From: Theobroma cacao
Lineage: Eukaryota; Streptophyta; Magnoliopsida; Malvales; Malvaceae
NCBI RefSeq assembly: GCF_000208745.1
Contig: NC_030856.1
Coordinates: 6,874,448 to 6,938,447, forward strand
Direction of reading: 5' to 3'
Length of the DNA: 64,000 bases
A program made the position numbers and the translations under genes. Numbering within the stretch: position 1 is the first letter of the stretch; every line of letters starts with the position of its first letter. A model generated the notes under the pieces. That model was not told the DNA's origin, made no database searches, and saw only the letters and a program-made list of their open reading frames with translations. Below, in pieces: positions 11,500 through 22,249 of the stretch.

Positions 11500-11890
11500 T
11501 ATTTTCAAATTTATTTTGAAATAAAATTTCAAGTAAAATAAAAATATATTTAAAATATAAAGTTAATTATCTATAAATAAATATAATTAGTGTTTTAATT
11601 ATATATAGTTGATATCTTATAATATTAATCATTGAAGTATTCAAAACTGTTAAAATTAATCAAAATATTTTTTAATGAAAATCATTAAATATAATTGGAA
11701 ATCTTATTTTAACAAATGAGATAAATATTATTATATTTATAATAAAAAAATATATGTAATCAAAATTATTCCATGTAATTAAATTTTAGTAATATTAACG
11801 ATAAAAATATTTAAAATAATAAATTTAAAATATAATAAACAAATATGATTGTTTCCATGGATCAAGAAGTTATTCTAACATTCATACTTA
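11500..11890. repeat. AT-rich repeat, copy 1
   Basis: Very AT-rich sequence shared with 32590-32760, 40890-41140, 57650-57720 and 58320-58440. In three places it sits just left of the block containing GCACACATGGACATACA, so it is part of the duplicated unit. Noncoding. Confidence 0.6.
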
Positions 11891-11939
11891 TATATAATTA
11901 TATATACCTACCAGCCAACTACAAATTACACAACTGATA

Positions 11940-12690
11940 CGATGTTGTTTGCTCAAAACAAAATCATTGCCCAGTACGTGTGTAAATATACATGCACACA
12001 TGGACATACAAACATGTCTATGCATACATCTTACACATAGATACATCCATTAGATCAAGATTAGACCTAAAAATTATCATTAATTGACAAAGAAAAACAA
12101 GTCATGTTTCTTTATCAAATTAAGCCATTTTTTTTCCAATTTACTAACTGTCTTTGTGAAAATAAAAGGAGGCATGATTAGTACCATTATTCTTTCTACA
12201 ACTTATATTTCATGGCACCTTAATTTGCAGCCACAAAGGAAACAAACAGAAATGAAATATCGAACAAAGAATGAACTTTCTACGTAAAATTCAAACAATA
12301 AAACGATTCAACACTAACAATTGACCAGTCTCCGTTTGACAAAAAAATTTCCAAACCCATAAGTTGACTCTAATAATCGGCAACCTTTAGCAGACTGAAT
12401 GGTTAGGAGACGTGGGCCGGTTCTCATCTGTCAGAACTGTGCATGATGTGGTCACGTAAACATGTTCAGATACTCAACCACTCACCAAAAAATTACATGT
12501 TTTTTTGCTAATCGTGAGCTCTAATAAATGAAGAGCAAACCCATAAATCTGTGAAAAGTATCTCCTGATAGAGGAAACATTAGTTACACTGAATCCACTC
12601 ATGAAAGTATACCTTTGACTCTGTTCATTGGAATCCTCAAAGACATACCGACACTTTAATATGATCAAATATTTCCACATAAAGAAAAGT
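11940..12690 (-). pseudogene. Duplicated block C with a putative RAB3GAP2-like exon
   Basis: This block aligns with 32820-33570 and 58430-59150. Near 12540-12680 the minus strand reads RYVFEDSNEQSQRYTFMSGF followed by SVTNVSSIRR. The other two copies carry the degraded equivalents FVRGFNIRKFSSI and FMSRFNITNFSFI at the same place. In the 33-kb and 59-kb loci this lies downstream of clear RAB3GAP2-like exons, so I infer it is a further exon of the same gene. I do not recognise the protein segment itself from the family, so the gene assignment rests on synteny. Confidence 0.4.
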
Positions 12691-14062
12691 TATTAAATCA
12701 ACGTCTCAATGGTGACAGAAGCACTAGAACAAGATGTAAAATAGTAGTTGGTGCAGAAAGGCAAATCAGAGAAGGTTTTGGTGCAAGGCGGCATATATAG
12801 AAAACTCACCGGTTTTGACTAAGAACATTGTTCACGAGATTATTAGGCTTAGTTTGTAGGTAACATTTCGAACCAGCAATTATAGAATCAATGTGGGTTG
12901 CAACCTACTTCTTCACAGGAAAGAGTCCACTCCAGGAGCTGTCGCTTAGATTATTTTCAGCAATGAGCCATTTGGAAAATTTCCATAACAAAACTCATTG
13001 TTCTCATGAAAAGATACATAGAAAGCTCTAGAAAAAGGCCTATAAACATTTTTGAGATATTTTTAACGGCTTTTGATTATAGATTTGCCATGGAAAACAA
13101 GTAGGGAGTGAACAGAAAAGAAGCCGTGATTAATGGTGACCAGGTTGCAGCGTTGCTGGTTTAATCCGTATTAAAGAAAAATTGTTCTGAGTTAAAACTT
13201 CAAACAAATGATGAAAAACCTTGTTAAAAATTGAACATATAGCTATCTCATCATTTCAGTTTTACCTTTAAAACAAATAATTAAATAATAGATAAACACT
13301 GGAAAGCTTAAGCAGGCCAAAAATTTGACTTGTAAGCTAATAGTAGAGTAAGAATGATGAAAATCCAAAACTAAGGTGCGTCTGGTTAATTTCTTCTCTC
13401 GAATTTTCTTTAGATGATTTGACAAATAAATTTAAAAGGAAAATATAATTTCCTTAATCAATTTAGATAACCTGAGGAAACAAAACATGAATTTCCTAAT
13501 TATCTTTCTTACATATCTGAAGTTACCGTAGCAAAAACTGAAGTTTACTTCAATGTGGAATTGTGAAGATGAACAGTGACAAAGTTATTGTGAATTTATT
13601 TGTCTTATTGTGCTCTGTTCCAATTCCTGTGGTTTGTGATTACTTGAAATTTTGAAGAACTTTGAGAGAACACAAATCACAATCAACCATCACTCGATTA
13701 ATCAAATCATCACCTTAATTTATCCTGGACTAGGCAACTACAATCAAATTCTCACTATTTAAACCCAATTTCATGACTTTCCATCGCCTACCTGTATGTT
13801 ATGTAATGTGTTGTGAGCAGGCCTAAGGCTCAAAGACATACCAAGTCCTATCAGAAGGTTCTTATGTGACTTCAACAATAGTTACTCCATCTGTCCCGAA
13901 AAGGATAGGCTATATATTCCCCAGCAATTGTCAGCTGTCAGGGAAGGATACCAACCATAATACTATCTCTCCTTTCTCTCTTATATCCTCCCTGTTTATT
14001 CTTTCCTTCTCTTCCTCCTTTGATGAGTTTTCACTCACATAAAGCATCAGAAAAGGAATCAC
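12691..14062. other. No recognised gene
   Basis: Mixed composition, more GC than the flanks. I found no domain, no long open frame and no repeat partner in the window. It may hold further degraded exons of the gene suggested for 11940-12690, but nothing supports that directly. Confidence 0.4.
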
Positions 14063-14067
14063 AAGAA

Positions 14068-15757
14068 TGCTGGGATTTGACCTCATGCTCAAACATGAAA
14101 ATAATCAACAATTAAAATAGTAACGCAGCGGAAAAATAAGATAATTTAATCAAAAAAATAGTTGAATTCTACAGGATCAATGTTTGTGTTTTTCATATAA
14201 CTTTTAAATTAATAATGAACACTCATAAGTTTAAGAGTTACATACCTTGCTCTGGATATCGTAATCAAGAGCCAATTAAATCCAAATCTTTGCTTCTTCA
14301 CCTTTAGGATTTGTCAAATCTTTAGCCACCCAAGTGTTTGGCCTCTAACAGTAATCCACACAGTAACTGAATAAGACCTTCTCAAAGGTAGAATTTTTTT
14401 ACTTGTGATAGCAAGTATTGTTTCTAAAACAAAAAAGGACCAAAAATTCTTGCTGAATCTTATTTTTGTCAGAGAAAGAAAACTATTTTTTTTTCTTATT
14501 TTATGAAAGCAGTTGAGAAGTGGTTGGAGGCTTCTTGTTTTTAGTTTGCTAATATAACATATTTATATAGCCAAACTAATATGTAACCTTAAATACAACA
14601 GTTGTATTTTAATTTAATTAAGTCTCTGAAAACTTAATTAATTTCTCACTTTATTTTGGTCTCTTTCAATTAAGTCTAACTTAATTAATTATCCTTATTT
14701 AATCTCAATCATGTCACTTAATGTGTGTGACCCATTAGGCTTCTAACATGTTGGCAATAAATATAAATCATAATCAAATATCAATTTGATAATTAATTTA
14801 TATTTATAGATCATGAGCGGCATCTAGCAATACATCATGACCACCTAAATGTTAGAAAGTCAATTAAAGAATTTGACAAAGCCCTTCAGTGATAAGCCTC
14901 TCAGTGCAATACAGTCTTTTTATCAAATATCCCGGATATGTCATTAAGCATGGCTCAGTGTCTACTTATGACATTCCATATTAGTTCCCATAATTCATGA
15001 CTAACCTTATGAATTTAGAAAACTAACTTTCCTCAAATTCATTATGCTTTGGCCAAAGACTTCATACAAGTTAATCACGAATTGAAAACAAGTGAGATAC
15101 ATCCCCTCATATCACTTGGGGTGATGAATCTTCTCTTGACCACTCATTTACCTTCGCATGCTTTATGGCATACCTAAAAGCACCCTGTTTGGGCATCTGG
15201 TTGCTTCCAAACCCGTAGGGGTGAAATCAAAGTATGTCATTCCCCATACAAGATGACCTGGTGTCTCAAGTATAAGGACTAGTTGCACGACTATCACATG
15301 AGAACATTTTCCATAGACACTTGAGTGAAATACCAAATGGACTTCTCATAGCGGGTCAGTGAACTTGTTCTTTAACAAGCACCTACACGTTATCCCCAAG
15401 TATCCCATATACTTCAATCTATGAGATCGATTGCTTACTTCCCAAGTAAGGAGGCTTAACATGTACCAGTCTTTGAGCATTGCCAATGCCCTATCTTGAC
15501 AATACAATGACCAAGAACAATTTTAGGAATATGGCTTTGATGCATAGTGATCTCATAATTGTTACAATTTTACAATTCCCTTGCAAGGCCTTTATATTCT
15601 ATGGGCTTCATCCAATTAGTACTTAATAACTCTTTATTATTGCACTAACATGAAGGAAAACCTCTATCACATGTAATTATGTGATTAAATATGCATTAAA
15701 TGACAATATATGTATATTTCTTGACCAATCCAATTGGCTTAAGGGCATATACCAACA
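14068..15757 (-). mobile_element. Solo LTR, 1.69 kb
   Basis: On the minus strand it starts TGTTGGTATATGCCC and ends AAATCCCAGCA, so it has TG...CA termini with imperfect inverted ends. It is flanked by a 5-bp target duplication AAGAA at 14063-14067 and 15758-15762, the length produced by LTR-retrotransposon integrases. A TATA box (TATATAAAT) lies at 14562-14569 on the minus strand, leaving about 500 bp of R-U5. No internal coding sequence or second LTR adjoins it, so it is the product of LTR-LTR recombination. The superfamily cannot be told from the LTR alone. Confidence 0.88.
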
Positions 15758-15762
15758 AAGAA

Positions 15763-16559
15763 AACCTTAGATGTTCCATTTCTATACAGGCCCAGACGCA
15801 TCATCTCAGCCCAGATCATCCCAGTCCATGTCTAACAACATAATGCACTTACAAAGACAAATCGAAAGTAATCTCTAATATTTATTTATTCATATTGGTT
15901 GTTTCAAGACTATGCATCACCAATATTACATGGATAATTATATTAAAAAATTATAATTGATTAACAGTGTAACAAGTCAAACCTAATTGTGTCCTTAGTG
16001 TAGAATTCACTGAAAAATTAAGCTATTACAGTGCCAAAGAAACACATAATTTAAAAAAAAAAACCCTAATTTTTGGACACCTATAAAAGTTAGGTTAAGA
16101 AATATAAGCAATATATACTAAATCTTATATCTCTATAAGTGTTTTTTTTATGAGATTATATTTACAAATAAAAATTATAATTACATCAAATAATTTTATA
16201 TATATATTATAATATAAAATAAATTTTTAAATAAACCAAAAGTTATCCACCCATAAAATTAGATCTATATAGTACAACAATAACTTTATTTGAACTAGGT
16301 TATCATAGCATAACATAAAACTAAAGACAATTCTGAAAGTTGAATAAATTAAAAATAACATCTTAAAGCAACCGGCTTGTGAAGAAAAGGTAATCAAGAG
16401 AGGCTCTTGCCTCCAAAATAAAGAAAAAAAAACAACCAATTACTTGGTAAAATAAAAGCACCTTGACATTGATACGTTGAACCTGCACTCAAACTTAATT
16501 TCTCGATTTGGGATGCAAAGGAGTCCAATGGAAACGTCCTCAAGGTAATGGTATTTCCA
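15763..16559. other. Intergenic, 3' flank of the receptor kinase
   Basis: AT-rich DNA containing the region just downstream of the kinase pseudogene. No gene, repeat or element was recognised. Confidence 0.5.
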
Positions 16560-16676
16560 TCAAGTCCACCTGTTCGAATCCTTCAAAAACTTGATTTTGA
16601 TCTTCTGCAGCTTAGCAACAACGTTTTTCATGTCAATCCTTTCTTCTGGCAACTCTTTTGAACATTCTAACGCCAA

Positions 16677-16679
16677 TTA
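16677..16679 (-). other. Premature TAA in the kinase C-lobe
   Basis: In the last exon the frame reads CALSIL, stop, LALECSKELPEERIDMK and continues to a natural TGA at 16562-16560. Related kinases usually have Gln here, so a CAA or CAG to TAA change is the likely event (inference). The lost tail is about 39 residues of the C-lobe. Confidence 0.8.
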
Positions 16680-17739
16680 CAAAATAGACAATGCACAATC
16701 CTTTATTGCAACATGTTCTCGCTCCCAGCTATTGATTAGCAAATTGGCATCTATAACTTGAGTTAATGCAAATGGTAACGACTCAGTCACCCAATGTTTT
16801 AAGCTCATTTCTCCAACAAACATTTCATTTGTGGGCTTTTTTCTTGTTAAGGTTTCAATTAGAAGAATACCAAAACTATACATGTCGCCTTTTATGGAAA
16901 CAACTCCTTGTGTTCCGTATTCTACATGTAAGTGATTAAAACCATCATCAAAGTATGCAATGATTTTACATGAATTATCATAATGGATAAAAAAAGTCTA
17001 AAGTTTAAGCATTACCTGGTGCCATATACCCAATTGTTGCTAGTGTTATGGTTTGTACCGTTGAATCCTCTTTACTTAACAGCTTTGCAATGCCAAAATC
17101 ACCCAAATGTGCAACCATATCTTCATCTAATAGAACATTGTTGGGTTTTAAATCACAATGGGCCACAGGACTTGTCTGACCATGATGGAGGTATTCTAAT
17201 GCGGAGGCCACATCAATCATAATGTTCAACCTATGCAAGATATTAAGAAAGTAGTTATGAGAATACAACCACTTCTCGAGGCTTCCATTAGGCATGAACT
17301 CAAGAACTAAAGCTTTAAAATCAACATTGCAGCAACTACTGATGATTTTGACTAAATTCCGATGGCGAATGTTGCGCAAGACCTCACACTCAACGTCAAA
17401 GCTCTTAAATGATCTTTCAAACTCCAAATTGAAGACTTTTATGGCTATGTTCAGTCCATCTGAAAAAATACCTTGGTATACTGAGCCAAAACTCCCCACA
17501 CCAAGTAATTTACTTTCACAAAAACCATTTGTGGCCTGATAAAGCTCTTGGTATGAAATTCTTCTCCACTTTGCTAAACCAATCGAATTTTCTCGATCAA
17601 TTTTTTGCTTTGCATGCTTTTTTCGGCTTTGCAAGAAAACGACAATTAAGGCTAGAATTAATAGCGTTGAGCCAACTGGCAATAGAATAAATTCTATAAG
17701 CTTAATAGCTTTCCTTGAATGTTTAGCAGAATTACTTGT

Positions 17740-17742
17740 TCA
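17740..17742 (-). other. Premature TGA between ectodomain and membrane segment
   Basis: The frame reads RLQLPP, stop, TSNSAKHSRKAIKLIEF. Members of this subfamily normally have PPCKTS at this place, so an in-frame 3-base loss that fuses TG of the Cys codon to an A explains the stop (inference from family knowledge). Confidence 0.75.
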
Positions 17743-19262
17743 TGGTGGGAGTTGTAGTCGAGGTGCACCACATAGCGCTTCATTCCCCATGAATGATTGA
17801 ATTGAGTAGTTGGCAAAAGGTCCTCCATTAGGAATTTCTCCCTGCAATCTATTAAATGAGACATTCAAAAACTCGAGATGCAAGAGTTTTTGCAAGGACT
17901 TTGGAATAATTCCAGAGAAATTATTCCTTGATAGATCCAAAAATTGCAGTCCTATCAGCCCACCCAATAACTCAGGTATAGACCCGTTCAATCTGTTACC
18001 GGATAAAGAAAGATAAGTTAGGTCTTCAAGAGCACCAATGCTACTCGGAATTTCACTTGAAAATTGATTTTCGGAAAAATCAATCATTGTAACAACCTTC
18101 CAATTTCCAATGTCAATTGGGAGATCCCCGCTAAGAAAATTGGAAGATAAGTCTAGTTGCAAGATATCCACAAGCCTTGTGAAGGTCGAGGGTATTGAGC
18201 CAATTAACTTGTTGGAGTCAACAAATAGCTTTCTAAGAGAAATGATATCACCCAAGCATGTTGGTATTGATCCAGACAATTGGTTACCTGTAAGATTCAA
18301 GAAACCTAAACTCTTCAGATGGCATAACTCAGATGGAATAGATCCTTCTAACTTATTGCCATGAAGAAAGAGACCTTGCAACTTTTCTAATCTTCCAATT
18401 GTGGTGGGAATAGATCCAATCAATTCATTGTTAGGTATGTACAAGTTGATCAAGTTGATTAGGTTGCCAATCTCTCCTGGAATGTTTCCTCCAATGTTGC
18501 AGTGCGAAGCAGCGATTGTTTGAATAGAAATAGAGAGATTTCCTATAGAGATAGGAAGTTCAGCATCGATCAATGGATTAAAACAAAAAGACAAGAGCCT
18601 CAAGTCTTTGCAATGAGCTAAAGAAGAGAGAAAGCTCAATTCTGGAGATGAAGGTGAGTGAGCTAAATTATTATTCTGTAAGTTGAGAAATTGTAGATCT
18701 CTTAGATTTCCGAGGCCATTGGGAAAATATCCGGAAAATGAATTATATGACAAGTCAAGGTGCATTAGCTTAGAGGCATTACAGATGGTGGTAGGTATTG
18801 TTCCATTTAACTCATTAAAATCAATAGCAAGCCATTCAAGTTTTGGAAGCCAAAGTCCCGTGCTCCATGGAAGACGACTTGAGAGATGGTTTGAATTGAG
18901 TGAAATGGCCCGCAGAGTTGAGCCATTAAAGATCTGAGGAGGGATATGTCCGAAAATACTATTACGTTCCAAATCCAAAATTTCTAATTTTGGCAGGTTG
19001 CCTATCTCAAGTGGTATTTTACCTGCCACAATATCAGAAGAGTCATTCGAATTTGTTCTAGTGATCTTGAAGTAAATAACAAAATTAATCATAAAAGTTT
19101 TACGCACATTCTTATTTTTATATTTTATATTTTATATTATAGATATATATAATAAAGAAGCAAACAATTAAGATTTGTAAATAATATTAATTATTCAAAT
19201 ATTTACAACAGTTACAGCTCTATAGAAACTAAACATACATGAGAAAAAATATAACTTATTAC

Positions 19263-19334
19263 CTGTCAATTTATTAAGGGCAAGAGCAAGCTCTGTCAGA
19301 AGTGTTAGGTTACCAATCTGTTGTGGAATTTCAC
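19263..19334 (-). pseudogene. Duplicated 72-nt LRR exon with destroyed splice acceptor
   Basis: A copy of the 20242-20313 exon: it encodes one 24-residue LRR and keeps the donor (ACAG then GTAATAAG). The acceptor, TGCAG before GTGAAATT in the good copy, is CGCTG here, so the AG is gone. Because the exon is 72 nt and phase 1 at both ends, skipping it leaves the frame unchanged. About 0.98 kb of intron was duplicated with it. Confidence 0.85.
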
Positions 19335-19728
19335 CAGCGTAACGAAATTGATGCCTTAATTATTTTCAAACTTAGAAACAACTTATAAGGGCCACTTGTT
19401 TGTCACAGTTTAAAATTCAAATACACTCGAGCATTTGGCTTATTAGTTAGTGAATGATCTCCCTTGTTAAAGAGTAAAGTTCAAATCCCTCTTCTCTAAA
19501 TAAAAAAAAAATTAAAATTTAAATAATACAAAGCAATATAATCTTGCACTTTCGAAACAATTTGTTATAATTACTGGTTGATGCAATATAATCATAGGGA
19601 AATTTACAAAATTTAAGGGCATTTTCATCTTATTTTGTCCATTTATGTGCTCAAGAGAAAAGGAAGGGACGACAAATAGAGCTTGGGGGGAGGGGGGTTG
19701 ACAAGTCGGCGAAAGAAGGGGAGGAACA

Positions 19729-19752
19729 GAAGAGAGAGAGAGAGAGAGAGAG
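19729..19752. repeat. (GA)n microsatellite
   Basis: About 12 uninterrupted GA/AG units within an intron of the receptor kinase pseudogene, in a purine-rich tract. Confidence 0.9.
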
Positions 19753-22210
19753 GAGGAAGAGTCACACCAGTTTAGACAAGTTTATTTAAATAATGTATGA
19801 ATAGCGGAAAATCAGTCTTGACGAACATCAAATCTTATACTTTACATCAAAAAGAAAAAGGATAAAATATACAACTAAAACGTAATCATAGTGAATTTAA
19901 AAGAAGATGTAATAAGCAATTAAAAGAATTACGAGATTGCAAAGTGTGACATTGTTAAAAGAAAAAACCAATAAAAAAATGGACTAGAAATATGTTAAAA
20001 ATACGTCACAATCTTTATTTGTATTTGTTTTTTTAAATTATTTATTTGGATTTGTTAATAACAAAATAACAAAATTAATTATAAAAATTTTACACACATT
20101 TCTATTTTTATATTTTATATTATAGATATATATAACAAAGAGTCAAACAATTAGGATTTGTAAATAATATTATTCAAATATTTTCAACAGTTGCCGCTAT
20201 AGAGAAACTAAATATACATGAGAAAAAATATAACTTATTACCTGTCAATTTATTACTGGAAAAATCAAGCTCTGTCAGAAATGTTAAGTTACCAATCTGT
20301 TGTGGAATTTCACCTGCATAATGAAATTGATCCCTTAATTATTTTCAAATTTAACAACTTATAAGACCCACTTGTTTGTCAAACGAAACAATCAAAATTA
20401 CCAAAGAAAGTTTAGAACTTAAATAATACAAAGCAATATAATCTTCACGTTATGGTTAACTTATTATTGGTTTTTTCAATTTATTTAATATAATGACAAT
20501 AAATTAGAAAAAGTCTAAACCACCAACATAGATAAGTAGATAGTATATTTGAGTTTTTGTTTGAATGATTCGCGAAGATAATAGAAATAAAATTCTTGAT
20601 TGTAAATGAAAAAGGAATTAAAAAAAAGTGAAGATCAATGGTATAAATTAATTTAAATAAAAAACAATGAGATTAAATAAAGAGGGTGAATCTATTACCA
20701 AAAACCACCAAAATATAGAAAAGAAAGATATGGAAAATCCAGATAATATCATACACCCAACAAGAGGTAAATTATAAACTATTTGTTACGATTATTAGTT
20801 GATGCAATATAATTAGGACAATTGCTATTTTCAATTAAAAATTTTACATTTTTTCGTTTTGTTTCACTCAAGTGTGTTTTCTTAATCTTAACTTCACATA
20901 AAAAGAAAAAGGATAAAGTATACATCAACTTAAAAGTCATTGCAGCGAATTTAATAGAAGAAGTAATAAGGAATTAAAGGAATGACTAGATTGCAAAAAT
21001 GTGATTGCGTTAAAAAAACAAACCCAATAAAAAGAGAAACTAAAATATTGTAGGCCCAAAAAGAGAAAAAAAGAAAAAGACTTTGCTATTGTGAGAAAGA
21101 AAGGACTAGAAATATGCTAAAAATGCACCCAATATTTATTTTTCTTTTACCTTTGAGGTTGTTGCCTGCAATATACAAAAGCTCGAGCATAGTCGAATTT
21201 CCTATTTCTTTCGGAATAGTTCCTTCGAAATGATTATCAGATAAGGATAAAATTTTTAACTCTTGACACTTGAATAAACTCCTTGGAATTAGACCAGAAA
21301 GGAGGTTAAAACTCATGTAAAGCCCTTTTAATTTAGGCAAACGATCAAACATATCTGACGAGATATGACCAGTAAGGTTATTAAATGTTAAAGCAATTTT
21401 TTGCAAGGAAGACATGTTGAGTGGGATGGAAGGTATGGAACCAATTAGCTGATTGCAGCTAAGACGAATCTCTAGCAATGAAGATATGCTGAAGACTGAG
21501 GAAGGTATGGAGCCTGAAAGCTGATTGCTGTCCAAATATAAAAATCTCAAGCTAGAAAGATTTCCGATTTCCACAGGGATACGTCCTTGCAGATTGTTGT
21601 TATACAAGCTCAAGAACTCTAGTTTTGACAAAGAGCACAAAGAAGATGGGATATCTCCCAGGAAGTTATTACCGGCTAAACTCAAGTTTTGAAGTTTAGA
21701 GAAGGAACCAAACCAGGATGGGATTTCCCCGTTGAAATTGTTGTTAGGCAAAAGAAGATATCTCAACCGACGCAAATTAGCCAACTCGATAGGCATCGAA
21801 CCGTAAAAGCTGTCGTTTCCAATGTTGAGGAAAGCAATGAAAGACAGATTTCCCATGTCTGGTGGTATGGTTCCAGAGACATTCATGCCAAATAGATCCA
21901 AAGCAATGACTCTGTGGTGTCGAGATCCGCAAGTGACACCAACCCAATTGCAAATACAGGTAGCAGTTGACCAGTTGGTTGCCAGAAGATCACTGTTGAC
22001 TCGGGCTTTTAGTGCAAGAAGAGCCAACTGGTCTGTGCTGATGTTGGTTGTTGTGGATTTGATAGAGAATGAAACCCCAAAATTAGGCAGCAACACCACC
22101 AACATAAGAGCCAGAATGAACCGAGTGTTTCCCATGAAGTTATGTCGAAGTGGAACTTGTGAAAGGAAAATTTGTGAATTATAAATGAGAAAGATGATGT
22201 TTCTTTTTCA

Positions 22211-22218
22211 ATATATAG
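22211..22218 (-). promoter_or_regulatory. TATA box of the receptor kinase gene
   Basis: The minus strand reads CTATATATT about 80 bp upstream of the start codon at 22135. The flanking leader and promoter are conserved in an orphan copy at 29187-29500, where a TATA-like TATTAGATAG region occupies the same place. Confidence 0.6.
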
Positions 22219-22249
22219 AAAATGCAAAAACTGTGATGGGAACTATTTC

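Larger units (their letters stand above)
19072..21120. repeat. Tandem duplication of exon plus intron inside the kinase gene
   Basis: The segments 19072-20060 and 20060-21120 are homologous throughout, including the mini-exon, intron words such as ATGAGAAAAAATATAACTTA and GGACTAGAAATATG. The exon offset is exactly 979 bp. The left unit has extra sequence with a GA microsatellite. Confidence 0.8.
16560..22135 (-). pseudogene. LRR receptor kinase, FLS2/EFR/Xa21-like (subfamily XII), disrupted
   Basis: Five exons are readable by splice sites: 22135-21151, 20313-20242, (19334-19263 damaged), 19022-17016 and 16921-16560. All junctions are phase 1; with one 72-nt exon the sum is 3426 nt (1142 codons), normal for the family. 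Exon 1 gives a signal peptide (about residues 1-24), the LRR N-cap with CNWVGVTC, and LRRs. Exon 4 carries more LRRs, a membrane segment (FILLPVGSTLLILALIVVFL) and a kinase with GVGSFGSVY, IAIKVF, HCDLKPNN and DFGIAKL. Cys before the catalytic Asp makes it a non-RD kinase, typical of pattern-recognition immune receptors at the plasma membrane. TGA at 17742-17740 stops translation before the membrane segment and TAA at 16679-16677 stops it in the kinase C-lobe. Exon 4 stays in one frame through the first stop, so the damage is recent. A secreted LRR ectodomain could still be made. Confidence 0.88.

Noticed and set aside
17005..17682. Separate 225-residue kinase protein with its own start
   Set aside because: The apparent start is a TTG inside the membrane segment. 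The frame is continuous with the upstream LRR exon through one stop, and ends at a splice donor, so it is part of one broken gene.
17740..19107. Independent 455-residue LRR protein
   Set aside because: Its apparent start (GTG) lies in intron sequence; a good acceptor at 19022-19023 begins the exon. It is exon 4 of the receptor kinase pseudogene.
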